A DNA stretch of 64,000 nt. Source: Isochrysis galbana (taxonomy: Eukaryota; Haptophyta; Isochrysidales; Isochrysidaceae). Below, in pieces: positions 42,284-54,377 of this stretch (its first letter is position 1; every line of letters starts with the position of its first letter). The notes beneath the pieces are model-generated. The model did no database searches and was not told the origin of the DNA. It saw only the letters and a program-made list of their open reading frames with translations. Made by a program: the position numbers and the translations under genes. The stretch lies in contig CM030938.1 of NCBI GenBank assembly GCA_018136815.1, positions 3,201,289 through 3,265,288 of the forward strand. The letters run 5' to 3'.

Positions 42284-44026
42284 CTACTTCGGATCCGTGC
42301 CCCGATCCTTCCCCTCCGTCCTCTCCGTCCTCTCCTTCCTCTTCTTCCTTTCCTTCCTCTCCTTCTCCTTCTTCCCCCTGTTCTCCTTCTTCTCCCTCTT
42401 CTCCCTCTTCTCCTTCTCCACTTTCTGCTCTTGCACTTTGTGCTCCTTCTCCACTTTGTGCTCCTTCTCCACTTTCTGCTCCTTTTCCACTTTCTGCTCC
42501 TTTTCCACTTTCTGCTCCTTCTCCACTTTCTGCCCCTTACTCGTTCCCTCCCCGCCCCTGCTTCTCTCCTTTACAGAATCCTCCTGCACCTTCGTTTTCT
42601 TTGCGCCACTACCCCGCTCCTCCAAGCTGGCCTTCTTACGCTTCTTCTTGGGCGAAAGGGCGTACTTCAGGCTGTGGCTTGCTTCGTCACCGGCTTGGCT
42701 CGCGCCATTTTCAGGTCTAGGATTGGGAACCTGACTACCAGCCCCGTCGTGGACGACGTCGATGCCCGTGGCCTTCTCTAGTCCTCGTGTCTTGGCCCCT
42801 GCAAACGACCAGGCTAGAGCCCACCTCGACGTGGTTCCCTGTGCCAATTCGGTGGCTTGAATAAGCGGCACTTTCGCCTTGCGTAGCTTGTCCATCAACG
42901 GTTCAAGCGAACTCTTTCGTCCCACGAGTGAAGAGTACCAGCCGACTCGTCCCTTGAGGACGAGGGATTCCTCAATCAACTTCGACACGAAGCCCACCTC
43001 ACCGCCAGCGGTGTACAGCTCAACCGCGGCGGCGGCGCAGCGCGGGGCGCCCTCAAAGTCGCAACGGCCACGAGGCTCTTCCCCATGATCATAGAATGGT
43101 GGATTGCACAGGCACGCATCCACGCGCTCACCAGGTCGTAACAGGTTGAGCAAAATGCTCTCTGGTCTGTCACCGCTACCGCCATCGGAGGAATCTGTAT
43201 CCGACTCCCGTCGACGAGTGCCATTTGTGTTTGCATGCCCATTACATGATTGTCTCACAAGCCGTACGTCAATCATCTTCTCCAGCCCATTCAGCGCAAC
43301 GTTTGTCTTTGCAGCATCCGCTGCTGTGACGTCTGCCTCTGATGCGATGAATGACCACCCCAAAGCAGCCGCCCCTAGCAATGCGTAGATGGCAGAGGCA
43401 CCCGTTCCGATGTCGATGCACAGCACTGGAGGTTCCCCCTTTGTCCTCGTGGTAGTGTCTGAGCGCCAACTCTTTGCATTGCCTGCCGATCTGACCGCCA
43501 CGTCGTCGCCACGACACTCACACACCCTGTGCATCCCCGTGGTATTGGATGAATGTGACCCGATGATATCCTGCAGCCACAGTAGGTAATTCAGCCGCGA
43601 TGGCACCGTGGGGCACAGCCGCCCAGAAGGCAGCTGCCACCGAAGGCCAAAGTCCTGCCAGAGCAGCGTGCGCGTGAGCGCAACCTGGGCCTCGGGGGAG
43701 GTCCAGTCGATCTGTGCTGTCCCATTAGGACCACGGCTCACGTGGCGCGAGAATTCGGGGTCGAATCGCGCAAGGGCACCGAAATCTGGCGGCTTGAGTC
43801 TGTATGGGTTGCGTGGGTGCATCAGCTGCGCCGAGCGCTCGGCTAGGTGGCGCCCGTGCTCGCCGCGCCTGCCAGTTGCGCCACACGTCGCAGGGACGGT
43901 TGCATCGGACGATCCCGCCCGATCCGACGCGCTGCCCTCGCCGAGGCGCCATTGGTGCCCGCGCGCCACGCCAGTGCCTCGCGATGCCATCGTCCACCAC
44001 TGCGCTCCCGCGCGAGACGTCTTCAC
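42284..44026 (-). CDS. METTL16: METTL16-like RNA N6-adenosine methyltransferase
   Basis: Single-exon frame, 580 residues. From M69 (MHPRNPYRLKPPDF) the sequence follows METTL16: ALTRTLLWQDFGLRW, TVPSRLNYLLWLQDI, DIGTGASAIYALLGA (SAM-binding, ~203-217), then the catalytic NPPF (308-311, CLCNPPFYDHG), and GRVGWYSSLVGRKSSL, GTTSRWALAWSF. METTL16 methylates U6 snRNA and certain hairpins in the nucleus, and the NPPF motif and SAM pocket are intact. The start could be M1, M13 or M69, and homology begins at M69. The C-terminal ~150 residues are Lys/Glu-rich with a tandem KVEKEQ repeat (DNA period 18 bp, about 42425-42525) in place of the vertebrate VCR domains. That tail is likely nuclear and RNA- or charge-binding. 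Confidence 0.9.
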   Translation of the reverse strand: MKTSRAGAQWWTMASRGTGVARGHQWRLGEGSASDRAGSSDATVPATCGATGRRGEHGRHLAERSAQLMHPRNPYRLKPPDFGALARFDPEFSRHVSRGPNGTAQIDWTSPEAQVALTRTLLWQDFGLRWQLPSGRLCPTVPSRLNYLLWLQDIIGSHSSNTTGMHRVCECRGDDVAVRSAGNAKSWRSDTTTRTKGEPPVLCIDIGTGASAIYALLGAAALGWSFIASEADVTAADAAKTNVALNGLEKMIDVRLVRQSCNGHANTNGTRRRESDTDSSDGGSGDRPESILLNLLRPGERVDACLCNPPFYDHGEEPRGRCDFEGAPRCAAAAVELYTAGGEVGFVSKLIEESLVLKGRVGWYSSLVGRKSSLEPLMDKLRKAKVPLIQATELAQGTTSRWALAWSFAGAKTRGLEKATGIDVVHDGAGSQVPNPRPENGASQAGDEASHSLKYALSPKKKRKKASLEERGSGAKKTKVQEDSVKERSRGGEGTSKGQKVEKEQKVEKEQKVEKEQKVEKEHKVEKEHKVQEQKVEKEKREKREKKENRGKKEKERKERKKRKERTERTEGKDRGTDPK

Positions 44027-44696
44027 GGCTGGCGCACGTAGGGTATTCCCCCTATCTAGAGATAAAGTAATGGGTTCGGCAAGTTCGGTTTCGGGGACAC
44101 GAATCTTATGAAATAACTGAGCGATAGTACGATAGTACCACTCCTCGCACTAGCCCGGTACTATCACGACACCTCTCAGCGCACCTGCCCGCACGCCTTG
44201 ACGTGCGCTGATGCCACAGATACATACACCTATGCACCCCTTCAAATCTCCCCCCCCCCCGCAGCTATGTTTATGAGAGTGAGAGTGAGTGCGAGTGAGA
44301 GTGCCATTACTTGTTCCTAGACTATTAACAATCGCAATGACAAATGCAACGTTGGCAATGACAATGTAGGCTGTTTATGGTCTCCGGCTGGGGTTTATTT
44401 ATGATCTCCGGCTGAGGCTCGTTGATCGCATGGGAGCCTTGAAGTCCCGCCCTTCGCCCTTCCCCCTTGGGGCGTAGTGCAAGATGATCAATCTCAAGCT
44501 GCAGCTCAACGCTCAGCGTGTATTTGGCGCGCCTTCCACTGAAAGGTGCACTACTGCACGCTAGCACCTGCCGCCAACCTGCTATGGAACTGATAATTGC
44601 TTGCATTCGAGGACGCGCCATGTGCGCAGCCTTTGCTCCATGGAGTCGCGTCCGTTTGCATATCCTTCATTAGTGGCAACCCCAAAAAGATATCAA
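44027..44696. other. Spacer upstream of the METTL16-like gene
   Basis: Likely promoter for the minus-strand gene. GAGAGTGAGAGTGAGTGCGAG repeats near 44274, a C run near 44252, and a repeated GATCTCCGGCTG/GGTCTCCGGCTG word near 44378-44412. No gene is supported. Confidence 0.4.
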
Positions 44697-44991
44697 AGAA
44701 TGATCTCACAGCAAATTCGGCCAACAAGCCGTTCCCAGACCACGTCACCATCAGCTGCGATGCTCCATAATATGCCTGCTCCTGGTCCGCACTACACACT
44801 ACGGCATCAAAGCTGCGCTGCCGATCACCACTAGTCACTTGTCGCAAGAATGATCTCACAGCAAATTCGGCCAACAAGCCGTTCCCAGACCACGTCACCA
44901 TCAGCTGCGATACTCTATAATATGCCTGCTCCTGGTCCACACTACAACGCGAAAGCTGCGCTGCTGATCACCACTAGTCACTTGTCGCGCA
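44697..44991. repeat. 150-bp tandem duplication
   Basis: AAGAATGATCTCACAGC begins units near 44696 and 44846, and the two units agree at nearly all positions. The period is a multiple of three, so a minus-strand frame (44551-44940) stays open and repeats ~50 residues (SQLMVTWSGNGLLAEFAVRS twice), but that peptide resembles no family. Confidence 0.85.
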
Positions 44992-45012
44992 ACGGACTCA
45001 TTAGGCCAAATC

Positions 45013-45798
45013 TCACTTTTCGCCATCGTAGTGCTGAGCATACGACGTCACAATCTTGATAAATTCGTCCAAGTTCACCGCGCCCGTCCCGCTCGAATCG
45101 GCCTCCTTGATCATCTCCGCAATTTCCTCGTCGGAAATTTGCTCCCCGATCTGATCCGCTATCCTTCGCAAGTCTGCAGCACAAACCTCTCCCTTGGCAC
45201 CACCATCGAAGAGGCGGAAGGCCTTCTCGATATCAATTTTCGAGGGGCGCTCGGCGAGTTTATTGAGTATGATTTTCAGGTACCTGACGCACGAACGCAG
45301 AAGCTCGGTATCTTGCGGAATCCCGGCATCCACCATGCGAGGAAGCTTCCACACTCTCAGACAGTGGGAGCACGGGACTCACCCGTCAAAATCAATCTGC
45401 CCTGTCCCGTCGACGTCTACCTCCCCCACGAGCGCCTTAATCTCCGATTTCTTCGGCTCCGACCCGAGTGCGCGTAGCGCCACCCAGAGCTCATCCGTGT
45501 CGATCACGCCCGTCCCATCCTTGTCAAAGAGCTCAAAGGAGTCCTGAGATGTTGGGTGGGAAGGTTGGACAGACACAGTCCGATCAGCACAACGGGTTCA
45601 TGCTGCAGTGTTACTGCTAGGACAAGATGAACAATAGACATGGCACATGACGTCTCCTCTGAGTGGTACCTCCTATGAAGGAGCGCCCGCGGTGGCTTGC
45701 CAGCTTCGCGAGCAGTGCGACCGGCGCACCTCGATCTCATGCAGCTGATCTTCGCGGAGCTCCTTCTTGCGCCGGAAGAATTTACCGTCCTTGAGCAT
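45013..45798 (-). CDS. Centrin (caltractin), three exons
   Basis: Exons 45798-45730, 45543-45383 and 45283-45013 with GT-AG introns (45544-45729 and 45284-45382) join in frame to 166 residues. The N-terminus has [15 protein letters not shown], the basic centrin start. EF1 [12 protein letters not shown] is complete, then [16 protein letters not shown], a centrin hallmark. EF2 [12 protein letters not shown] lacks the last acidic residue, EF3 [12 protein letters not shown] is degenerate, and EF4 [12 protein letters not shown] is complete. Spacing ([20 protein letters not shown]) follows centrin, not calmodulin. Centrins are Ca2+-binding proteins of basal bodies and contractile fibres. The first exon could extend further upstream through another exon. 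Neighbouring genes are unrelated. Confidence 0.9.
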
Positions 45799-46155
45799 CT
45801 CGCTACTCGCCTGTGCCGGCGAAGGCCAAGCATGCTGCGTCAGCTGCTTCCAACCCGCTTCCCCGCTTCCCCGCTTCCCCGCCCCACACCCCGCCCGCCC
45901 TCTGTCGCCGCGCACGCCTCCTCGGCCCCCACCTGCGAGGTCGTTGCCATTGCAACCGACTGCTGGGAGAAGGGGCGTCAAAGTTTTCTTGTTGAGTGAG
46001 TAGATAAACTATAAGCTTAGTGCTGACTGACAATGGACCATGGCCCTTTGTCGGGAGGGAACCTAGTAGGTGGGAAACACAGCAGGGGCATCTCGAAACA
46101 CAGTAAAATCGGTCTGTGTTTGGCTTTTGTAGAAACACTGCTAAATTAAAGTAAT

Positions 46156-46268
46156 TAATGTTATATCATAGACAACCCACAACCCCACTAGCCACTAGCC
46201 ACTAGCCACTAGCTAATAGCTACTAGTAATAGCTAATCGGACACAACTTTTCTGTCCTGGAATCCCAA
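46156..46268. repeat. Dispersed repeat, copy 2 of 3
   Basis: Second copy of the 8066-8148 repeat, lengthened by extra CCACTAGC and AATAGCTA words. Contains AATGTTATATCATAG and AATCGGACACAACTTTTC, and ends CCTGGAATCCC. Confidence 0.6.
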
Positions 46269-46824
46269 CTAAGTTTATACGCACGAGCCCCCCCTCTCTC
46301 CACTCCTCCCCTGCCTTGGGGGGGGAACCACCGATGCTGGCATACCATGGCTTGCTAGGAGCAGACTGCCATGCTGACCCACTCTCTCCTTGGCAGGCTC
46401 GCCTGCCTCGCGCGTCCTGGCCTGTCGTGGCCAGCCCATCGCTCCAACCCCCCCTCCCCCCCTGGTCGACAGGCAGACAGGTGCAGAGTGGGGGCCCCAG
46501 AGGCTCGGGAGCGCCAGCGAGGGAGAGGCAGGGGAGGCCAGGGCCTAGCTCCAGCCTCCTCTGCCCCCTGACCCCCTGAGCTGGCCTCCAGGAGTCCAGG
46601 AGCCAGGAGCCTCCTGGGGTCCTGGGGTCGCCAAGGGCAGCTGCGCAGCTGCAGGCCTGTCGCAGGCGTGCCATCGCGCGTGCCTGCAGGAGAGGGGGGA
46701 GAGAGCGCGGAGAAGGGGGTGGGCGGAGCGAGAGCTCCGCTCACCGAAAAATAGGTAAGTCCCGCACCTGTTTACAGGATAAGTCGGGTCTGAGGCCGCC
46801 ACCAGCCACCAGCCCGGACGGAGC

Positions 46825-46920
46825 CCGGTAGGCAGAGGAGGAAGGGGGGAACGGATCACCGGGGGGGGGGCGCGGGCCACCGGACCATATCTAAGCCCTT
46901 CACCCCTATCCCCCTAGTAG
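46825..46920 (-). repeat. Dispersed repeat, inverted relative of 53885-53990
   Basis: Read on the minus strand it gives AGGGGTGAAGGGCTTAG, GTCCGGTGGC and CCGGTGATCCGTTCCCCCCT. These line up with AGGGGTAAAGGGCTTAG, GTCCGATAGC and CCGGTGATCTAGTTCCCCCC at 53885-53990. Confidence 0.55.
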
Positions 46921-47057
46921 TGCACGGGGGAGAGCCGCCTGATGGCGGGGGAAGGGTCGGGGGAGTGGGGGTGTAGAAAGTATACTACGTGTAGGTAGTG
47001 GTTAGTGGTTCCATTCGCCGCGAGTGCGGTAAGAATATTAGTAGTATGAAGTTTCAG

Positions 47058-47110
47058 TCCTGGAATCCCGCCATGCCTCATGCCTGCTGACGAGCTTCAA
47101 ATAAGTTTAT
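47058..47110. repeat. Dispersed repeat, copy 3 of 3 (right half)
   Basis: Contains AGTCCTGGAATCCCGCCATGCCT and CTGACGAGC, matching the right half of 8066-8148, followed by AAATAAGTTTATAC, which also follows copy 2. Confidence 0.5.
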
Positions 47111-47150
47111 ACTTGGTTGCGATGGAGCATGGAGCGCGCCGCCGCGACTC

Positions 47151-47218
47151 GGCTTGTCTAGAACTTGAGGAATCCTGGGGTACCGGTACCGGTTGGAGGC
47201 CGTAGAAGTACTCGGCCC
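47151..47218 (-). mobile_element. Scrap of the gypsy family
   Basis: About 65 bp matching 17735-17796 (the stretch between gag and pol in element 2): GGTTGGAGGCCGTAGAAGTA and flanks. Diverged and very short. A fossil fragment of the same family. Confidence 0.7.
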
Positions 47219-48711
<1,493 letters not shown>

Positions 48712-51700
48712 ATGCTCTCCTCCACGATCATCGCACCAGGCCAGCGGGTCTGGCTCGCGAACAAGTCCAAGGATCCAGCGTCGGCCCCCTTCCTCGCTGC
48801 TGAAGTCATCGCTGCCAATGGAGAGAGCACTGAGGTGAGGATTGATGGAGACGACGAGAACACCACAGTGCCCGAGAGTGGCCTCGACCTGTGCAATGCA
48901 ATCTCATCGGGGGGGGTCGACGCGGCCAACGAGCGGTCCGAGCCGGACAACTGCGACCTGCTCCAGCTCTCAGAGGCCACGCTCCTCCACAACACCCTGC
49001 TCCGCTACAAGAGGGATCAGATCTACACGTTCACGTGCGCGAGCTGCCTGGAGAGCATCGCAGCCGCCCGGCTCGCGGCTGACAGAGACCGAGCGCGTGC
49101 GCGTCATCCGCGCCATACTCCGCCCCAGACGCCCGGCTGAATGCACCACCGCACCTCCTTCCTCGCCACGCTCGCTCAGGGGCCCCATTGTCACCTCGCT
49201 CAACCCGTGCAAGACGCTCCTGGATGCATACACCACTGAGCGCATGAAGGTGCCGTCTGAGCTGGCCGGGAGGCCTCACCGCGCGCGTGCGCCAGTCCCA
49301 AGCGCGACGCGTAATCGACCCCCTGCCCGCTCAACATCAGGCCACCGTCCCGAGGGAAGAGGAGGAGTTGGGGGCGCCGGACCCTCACATCTACTCTGTG
49401 GGCGCGTTGGCGTACAAGCAGCTCCGCGAGACCGGGCGCAACCAATCCATCGTTGTGACGGGCATCTCAGGCGCGGGCAAGACCGAGGCCAACAAGTACC
49501 TGCTCAAATACCTCTGCTGGCGCGCCAACGAGACTAACGGCGAAGAGCCCGAGATGGCAAAGGTGGTGCTCAGCTCGACGCCCGTCTTTGAGGCCTTTGG
49601 AAACGCGACCACGGTGAGCTGCCCTACCCGTCCAATCAGCTCGCTCTCGCACTCGGTGCCGATCTACTTGCCAGCCTACGGCACATTCTCGCCTCGAATG
49701 CTCGCCGCTGCACCTCCGCTCAGGTCATGAACCCTAACTCCTCGCGCTTCGGCAAGTTCATGCGAGTGTTATTCGACAGCACGGGAGCTGTGGCTGGCGC
49801 CTCCATCTCGACATACCTGCTCGAAAAGTCGCGCCTTGCCGTCCAGCAGCCGGGCGAGGCCAACTTCCACATCTTCTACCAGGCGCGCACAGGCCCGTAG
49901 CCTTCCTCATTTCGGCTCGCGACCCCATCCGCTCTACGCCAGCCCCCGCCGGCCGCCCAAATCTGCATGTCTGTCGCGTCTACTTGACCATGCTCCGCCC
50001 TGGGCCCTCTCTCAGATTCTGAAGGGGCTCGACCAGGGCTCCATCGACACGCTCCGGCTCCAGCGCGAGCCTTCCTCATATCACTACCTCTCGCGCGCAA
50101 CGGGAAGCGCCGCTGGCAACCGCGATGGCCTCGACGACGTGGCCGATTTCGAGGCCACCGTTTCTGCGATGAAGCTGCTCGAGCTTCAGCCCGAGGCCGT
50201 CTTCCGCATCATCGCCGGCATCCTGCACTTGGGAAACGTCTCCTTCACGCTCATCGACCCGGAGGATGCCGAGGGCGGCACGGTGGCAACTGACCCTGCG
50301 CAGGTGGCCATCGCCGAGGAGCTCCTCGGCATGACGCGACTGTCCGACGCCCTGACTATACGGCGGGTGCAAGCAGGCGGCGGCCGCACGTCGATGTACG
50401 ACGTACCCCAGACAAGAGAAGGCGCCGGCCGCGCCCGTGACGCTCTCACAAAGAAGCTGTATGACCGCCTCTTCACCTGGCTCGTCGCAACGATCAACGA
50501 GCGAGTGGCCAAGCGTGGCACGCCTCGCGGCACAGCCGAGGGTACCATGGTCTCCGGCAAGTGGATCGGGCTGCTCGACATCTTCGGCTTCGAGATTTTC
50601 GCATCAAACTCTCTCGAGCAGCTGCTCATAAACCTGGCCAACGAGAAGCTGCAACGCTTCTTCCTCGACTCCGTCTTCCGCTACGAACAGGCCCACTATG
50701 AGGCCGAACAGATCGAGTGGGTACCGGTTGAGGTTCCCGACAACGGCCCCATTGTCGCCGCGATCGAGGATTCACCCAACGGAGTTCTCGCGCTCTTGGA
50801 TGAGCAGTGTTGGCTGGGCGAGCGTGGCTCCGACATCACCTTGTGCAATCTAATCAATCAGCGCAACACCATCTGCGCTGCCACCGTCGCCGCGATGGAC
50901 CAGAAAGCTCGCGCGCGATTCGATCCGCACGTCAACTTCACGCTCACGCACTTCGTGGCCCCGGTCACGTACACCACGACCGAGTTCATCGAGAAGAACC
51001 GCGACTCTGTTTTCGAGGAGCTCTCCAAGGCCCTTGCCGGTTCGACCTCGCCCCTCGTGAAGGTGCTCTTCCCTTCCGAAGAATTGGCCGACGAGGAGAC
51101 GCGTGCGCGGACTGGCTCGGGCAAGTCGTACGGCTCGGTCGCCTCTAAGTTCGGCGTCTCTCTCACCGAGCTCCTGAAGGAGCTTGCATCGACCGACCCT
51201 GGCTTCATTCGCACCATCAAACCCAACGCGTCGCTCTCACCTGGAGCGCCGGATGAGCGGCTCATCCTCGAGCAACTCCGCACTTGCGGCATGCTCCAAG
51301 CCGTCAAGATGATCCGCTCAATGTACCCGACGCGCATCCCATACGCCGACATCATGTCGCGCTATGGCAAGTGCCTCTTCTCTTACAGCTTCATGGCCGC
51401 CAAGTCGCCCAAGGCCTTCACTGCCGCCGTCTGCGAGGCCTTCGACGTTGATCCCAACGAGTATCGGCTTGGCAATACCAAGCTGTTCATCAAGGGTGGC
51501 TGCGCTGTTGCGCTCAACAAGTTGCTGCGGGGCGCCAGCTCGCACGCCGAGCAGTTGCTGGACGAGGCACTCCTGCGTCTCAAGGTCTTACTATGGCGCA
51601 AGGAGCGCAAGATCGTCGAGGGCCTCATGAGGTGGGCCTCGCGCGCGCGTGCGCGCCTCGGCAAGCCTCCTATCGATCCCACCACGACCCACGTGCACGC

Positions 51701-53009
51701 GTACCGTGTGCTGCGTCGCGAGTACGTCGACCGCCTGTGGAAGAATCGCGCGGCGGCGCGTTTGCAGGCGAAGCTCAAGGCGCGCCGGCAGCGCGAGCGC
51801 TACGAACTCGAGCGGCACACCACACGCACACTTCAGCGGGCTGCGCGCGGCTTCAACGCTAGAAACGAACTCAGCAGGCTCCGTGCCGAGGCTGCGGAGC
51901 GCGAGCGCATCCGGCTTGAGGAGGAGGCCGAGCGCGAGCGCATCTGGCTAGAGGAGGAGGCAGCGCGCGAGCGACGCCGGCAGGAGATGGAGGAGCTCAT
52001 GGCGAAAGAGGCTGCCGAGGCGGACCGTCTCTGGGAGGAGGAGAAGCGGCGCAATGCGGCGGCCATCAAGCTTCAGACGGCGATGCGCAGGACAATGGCA
52101 CAGCTCTACCTAAAGCTGGCCCTCGCCGCGGTTCGTGTCTGCCAGTCCACTTGGCGCATGTTGCACATCCAAATCATTCGACGGCGACTAGTGAATGCTG
52201 CTCTTGTGCTCCAAAAGGGCGCTGTCATGCTCAAGTATAAGCAGAAGGGCGTGGTGCTGGGCCTGAACCACGAGCCGCATCGCCGTTTTGTGTGGCTCTC
52301 GAAGGATATGCGCAATTTGTGCTGGTCCAAGCCGGAGGAGCAGGAATTCAGAGAAAACGCGAGGGCGATGGGTCACGATATGATGTCCGATGGCAATCGT
52401 GTCATCCCCAACAAGACATTGGGGCTCTCGACCGTGTCAGCCATCTCAACCGGTGCGAAGACGGAGGTGCTCATTAAAATGGATAAGGACAGCTTCACGC
52501 GCTCGCTCTTTGCGCAAAAGAAGCCGGGTTGCATCGATGACAACGCCTTCTCAATCATTTCGCCACAGCGCCGACTCGACCTGTACGCTGAGTCGAGGAA
52601 GGAGCGCGACTCCTGGTCCAACGCACTCCGCGTCATCCTGATGCACGGCCACACTGTGGACACGGCCTACCTGATTGCCTACTCACGCAAGCAGAAGCAC
52701 GAGCGCGAGATGCTTGCGGGGCTCAAAATCCCCTCCGAGGCAGGCAACTCCGAGCTCGAGTCCACTATCCACAATCTCAAGATTGCGGAGTCCGAACTTG
52801 CGAGCGACCGTTCCCCCGCTGTCGATGAGTTTAGGAAGCTATCCGCCCGTGGTATGGACTCGCCGCATCCCACCGAAAACCTTGCAGCGCGCTTTGCAAT
52901 GCCGGATTCAGCTAGGGAGTCGTCGGCCTTCGTGCGTTTCCCCTCATTTTTTGGGAAGAAGAAGGTGCCCGATGGCAAGCCCTTGGATCGCATCGCGCAA
53001 GCGGCCTAA
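48712..53009 (+). CDS. Unconventional myosin with SAH-like neck and PH domain tail
   Basis: Five exons: 48712-49034, 49180-49249, 49296-49613, 49724-49882 and 50016-53009. Phases match throughout, giving 1,287 residues. Introns 1-3 are GT-AG (the second only 46 bp). Intron 4 (49883-50015) begins GC, and no GT donor nearby keeps the frame. N-terminal SH3-like part to ~60. Motor ~85-780: P-loop GISGAGKT (~187; most myosins have GESGAGKT), switch [11 protein letters not shown] (~240), switch II DIFGFE (~478), RTIKPN, and converter to LFIKGG. The neck (~865-1020) has IQ-like helices ([33 protein letters not shown]) around a charged ER/EE stretch typical of a single alpha helix. A PH domain (~1020-1172) follows, then a basic tail. 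It probably carries membrane cargo on actin; the class is not assigned. Confidence 0.9.
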
Positions 53010-54145
53010 CTCGGTCGCTCGACGATGTAAAAGAGACAGCGCACCTGCCCATGTAGAGTACTCCGGCCACCGGCTGATGCACACAATCAACGCAATCCTG
53101 TTTTCCCGCCGGGTATGCGCGCCCGACGGATGGACCATCGCCTGCCACAGGTTTGAGCGACGCGATACTGCTAGGCTGTCACAACGGCACGACGGGCAAG
53201 CGAGAAGCTGCGGGTGCCGCCGTGCACCAGCCGGAGCGCCACTGCGAGCGCGGTCACGCACACATCCGCGCCCCAATGCCTCGATAGTGTGCAAGTCAGC
53301 CTTGGTGTCGACACAGCGGGCCAGGTCGCCTCGACTATGCATCGCAACTTGTTTTCTCGGCCCTCGTGCGCGACGAGCCTATGACGCGAGCACGAACGAG
53401 CTTTGTACTCTTGAGACCGCATGGCTCTCTCACGCCATCCAATCGCTTTGTCGCATGCTGTAACGTTTTCATCGCACGTGCAATATCTTGAGCTGCATAC
53501 CATGGGTGTGACGGGTAGTGTGATTGTGAGGAGTCCAACCTATTTGTTTTGCTGCGACGGAGGAGTGAACGCGCAGACAAGGCCGCTCGGTTGCTGGTGT
53601 GAGTGCGTGGCGGAGTTGTGGATTATGACAATTAGCTACGCTTTCGCTTTGTGCTTGCATGATTTGTGACGAGCGCATTGCGCTGATGCCCCCAAAGTAT
53701 CTTTGTGAATCCATCCTCATCTAACGAGTAGTATAATATTCTCGCCGTGCACGCGACTCTGGACCCGCTACCGCTACTCTCACGCAAACGTTCCACTTCT
53801 ACGCCCGCCCACTCCCACTCGCCACCGGCCCTACCCCCCGCCATCAGGCGACTCCCCCCGTGCGCTATATTATACTACTAGTATATCTACTATTAGGGGG
53901 GGCAGGGGTAAAGGGCTTAGTTATATATCGTCCGATAGCGCGAGCCCCCCCCCCCGGTGCCCGGTGATCTAGTTCCCCCCTTCCTCCTACGCCTGCACCC
54001 CTACTCAACCAATGTTTATATAAGTTATAAGTGGGGGTCAATGGTCAATAGGGGCCTCGCGCCCCCCCTCTCCCTCTCCATCGCGGACAACCCGCCGGGG
54101 TGGGCCCGTACATTCAACCCCAGCCAAAGAGGCGAGCAAACAGCC
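53010..54145. other. Spacer downstream of myosin
   Basis: No gene is supported. 53010-53850 is mixed sequence with short open frames only. 53885-53990 is a dispersed repeat, and from 53860 the sequence alternates AT-rich and C-rich blocks. Confidence 0.5.
53885..53990 (+). repeat. Dispersed repeat, inverted relative of 46825-46920
   Basis: Shares AGGGGTAAAGGGCTTAG, a TATAT.GTCCG block, a C homopolymer and CCGGTGATC..GTTCCCCCCT with the other copy in the opposite orientation. Confidence 0.55.
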
Positions 54146-54377
54146 CTTGCTTGCGCCTTTTGCGCAAAATAATATCAAATATCATACTACTAAATAATAT
54201 TTAGTCGGGCCTTATAAGTACAGCCCAACTATAAGTACTAAGTACAATAATAGTAATAGTAATAGCGATACTAGAAGTTGTAATAGTGGTGTATTCTGAT
54301 ATACTGGAGGGGGCCCGGCTATATATTATTTATAATATTTGATACTATTTTGCACAGGGCGCAAGGCGCAAGCAAGG
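54146..54377. mobile_element. Foldback (long inverted repeat) element
   Basis: The left arm (54146-54222) contains CCTTGCTTGCGCCTTTTGCG, AATAATATCAAATATC and TTTAGTCGGGCC. The right arm (54300-54377) is its imperfect reverse complement. Arms are ~77 bp, with a few mismatches and small indels. The loop (54223-54299) holds TACAGCCCAACTATAAG and repeated AATAGTAATAG words that also occur in the 38272-38848 element. No coding capacity. Confidence 0.65.

Larger units (their letters stand above)
45799..47150. other. Spacer with dispersed repeats
   Basis: CCCCGCTTCC repeats near 45858, an array of CCACTAGC words (46185-46210), GC- and C-rich low complexity at 46280-46870. Includes two dispersed repeats listed separately. 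Long open frames here are low in complexity and resemble nothing known. Confidence 0.5.

Noticed and set aside
42232-42734. Plus-strand frames of 162 and 280 residues, Ser/Pro/Phe-rich
   Set aside because: Antisense shadow of the METTL16 Lys/Glu repeat tail.
44551-44940. Minus-strand frame of 129 residues with a 50-residue repeat
   Set aside because: The repeat comes from the 150-bp DNA duplication; no family resemblance and no splice partners.
46213-46880. Overlapping minus-strand frames of 111-153 residues
   Set aside because: Pro/Gly/Ser-rich readings of GC-rich spacer; no conserved feature.
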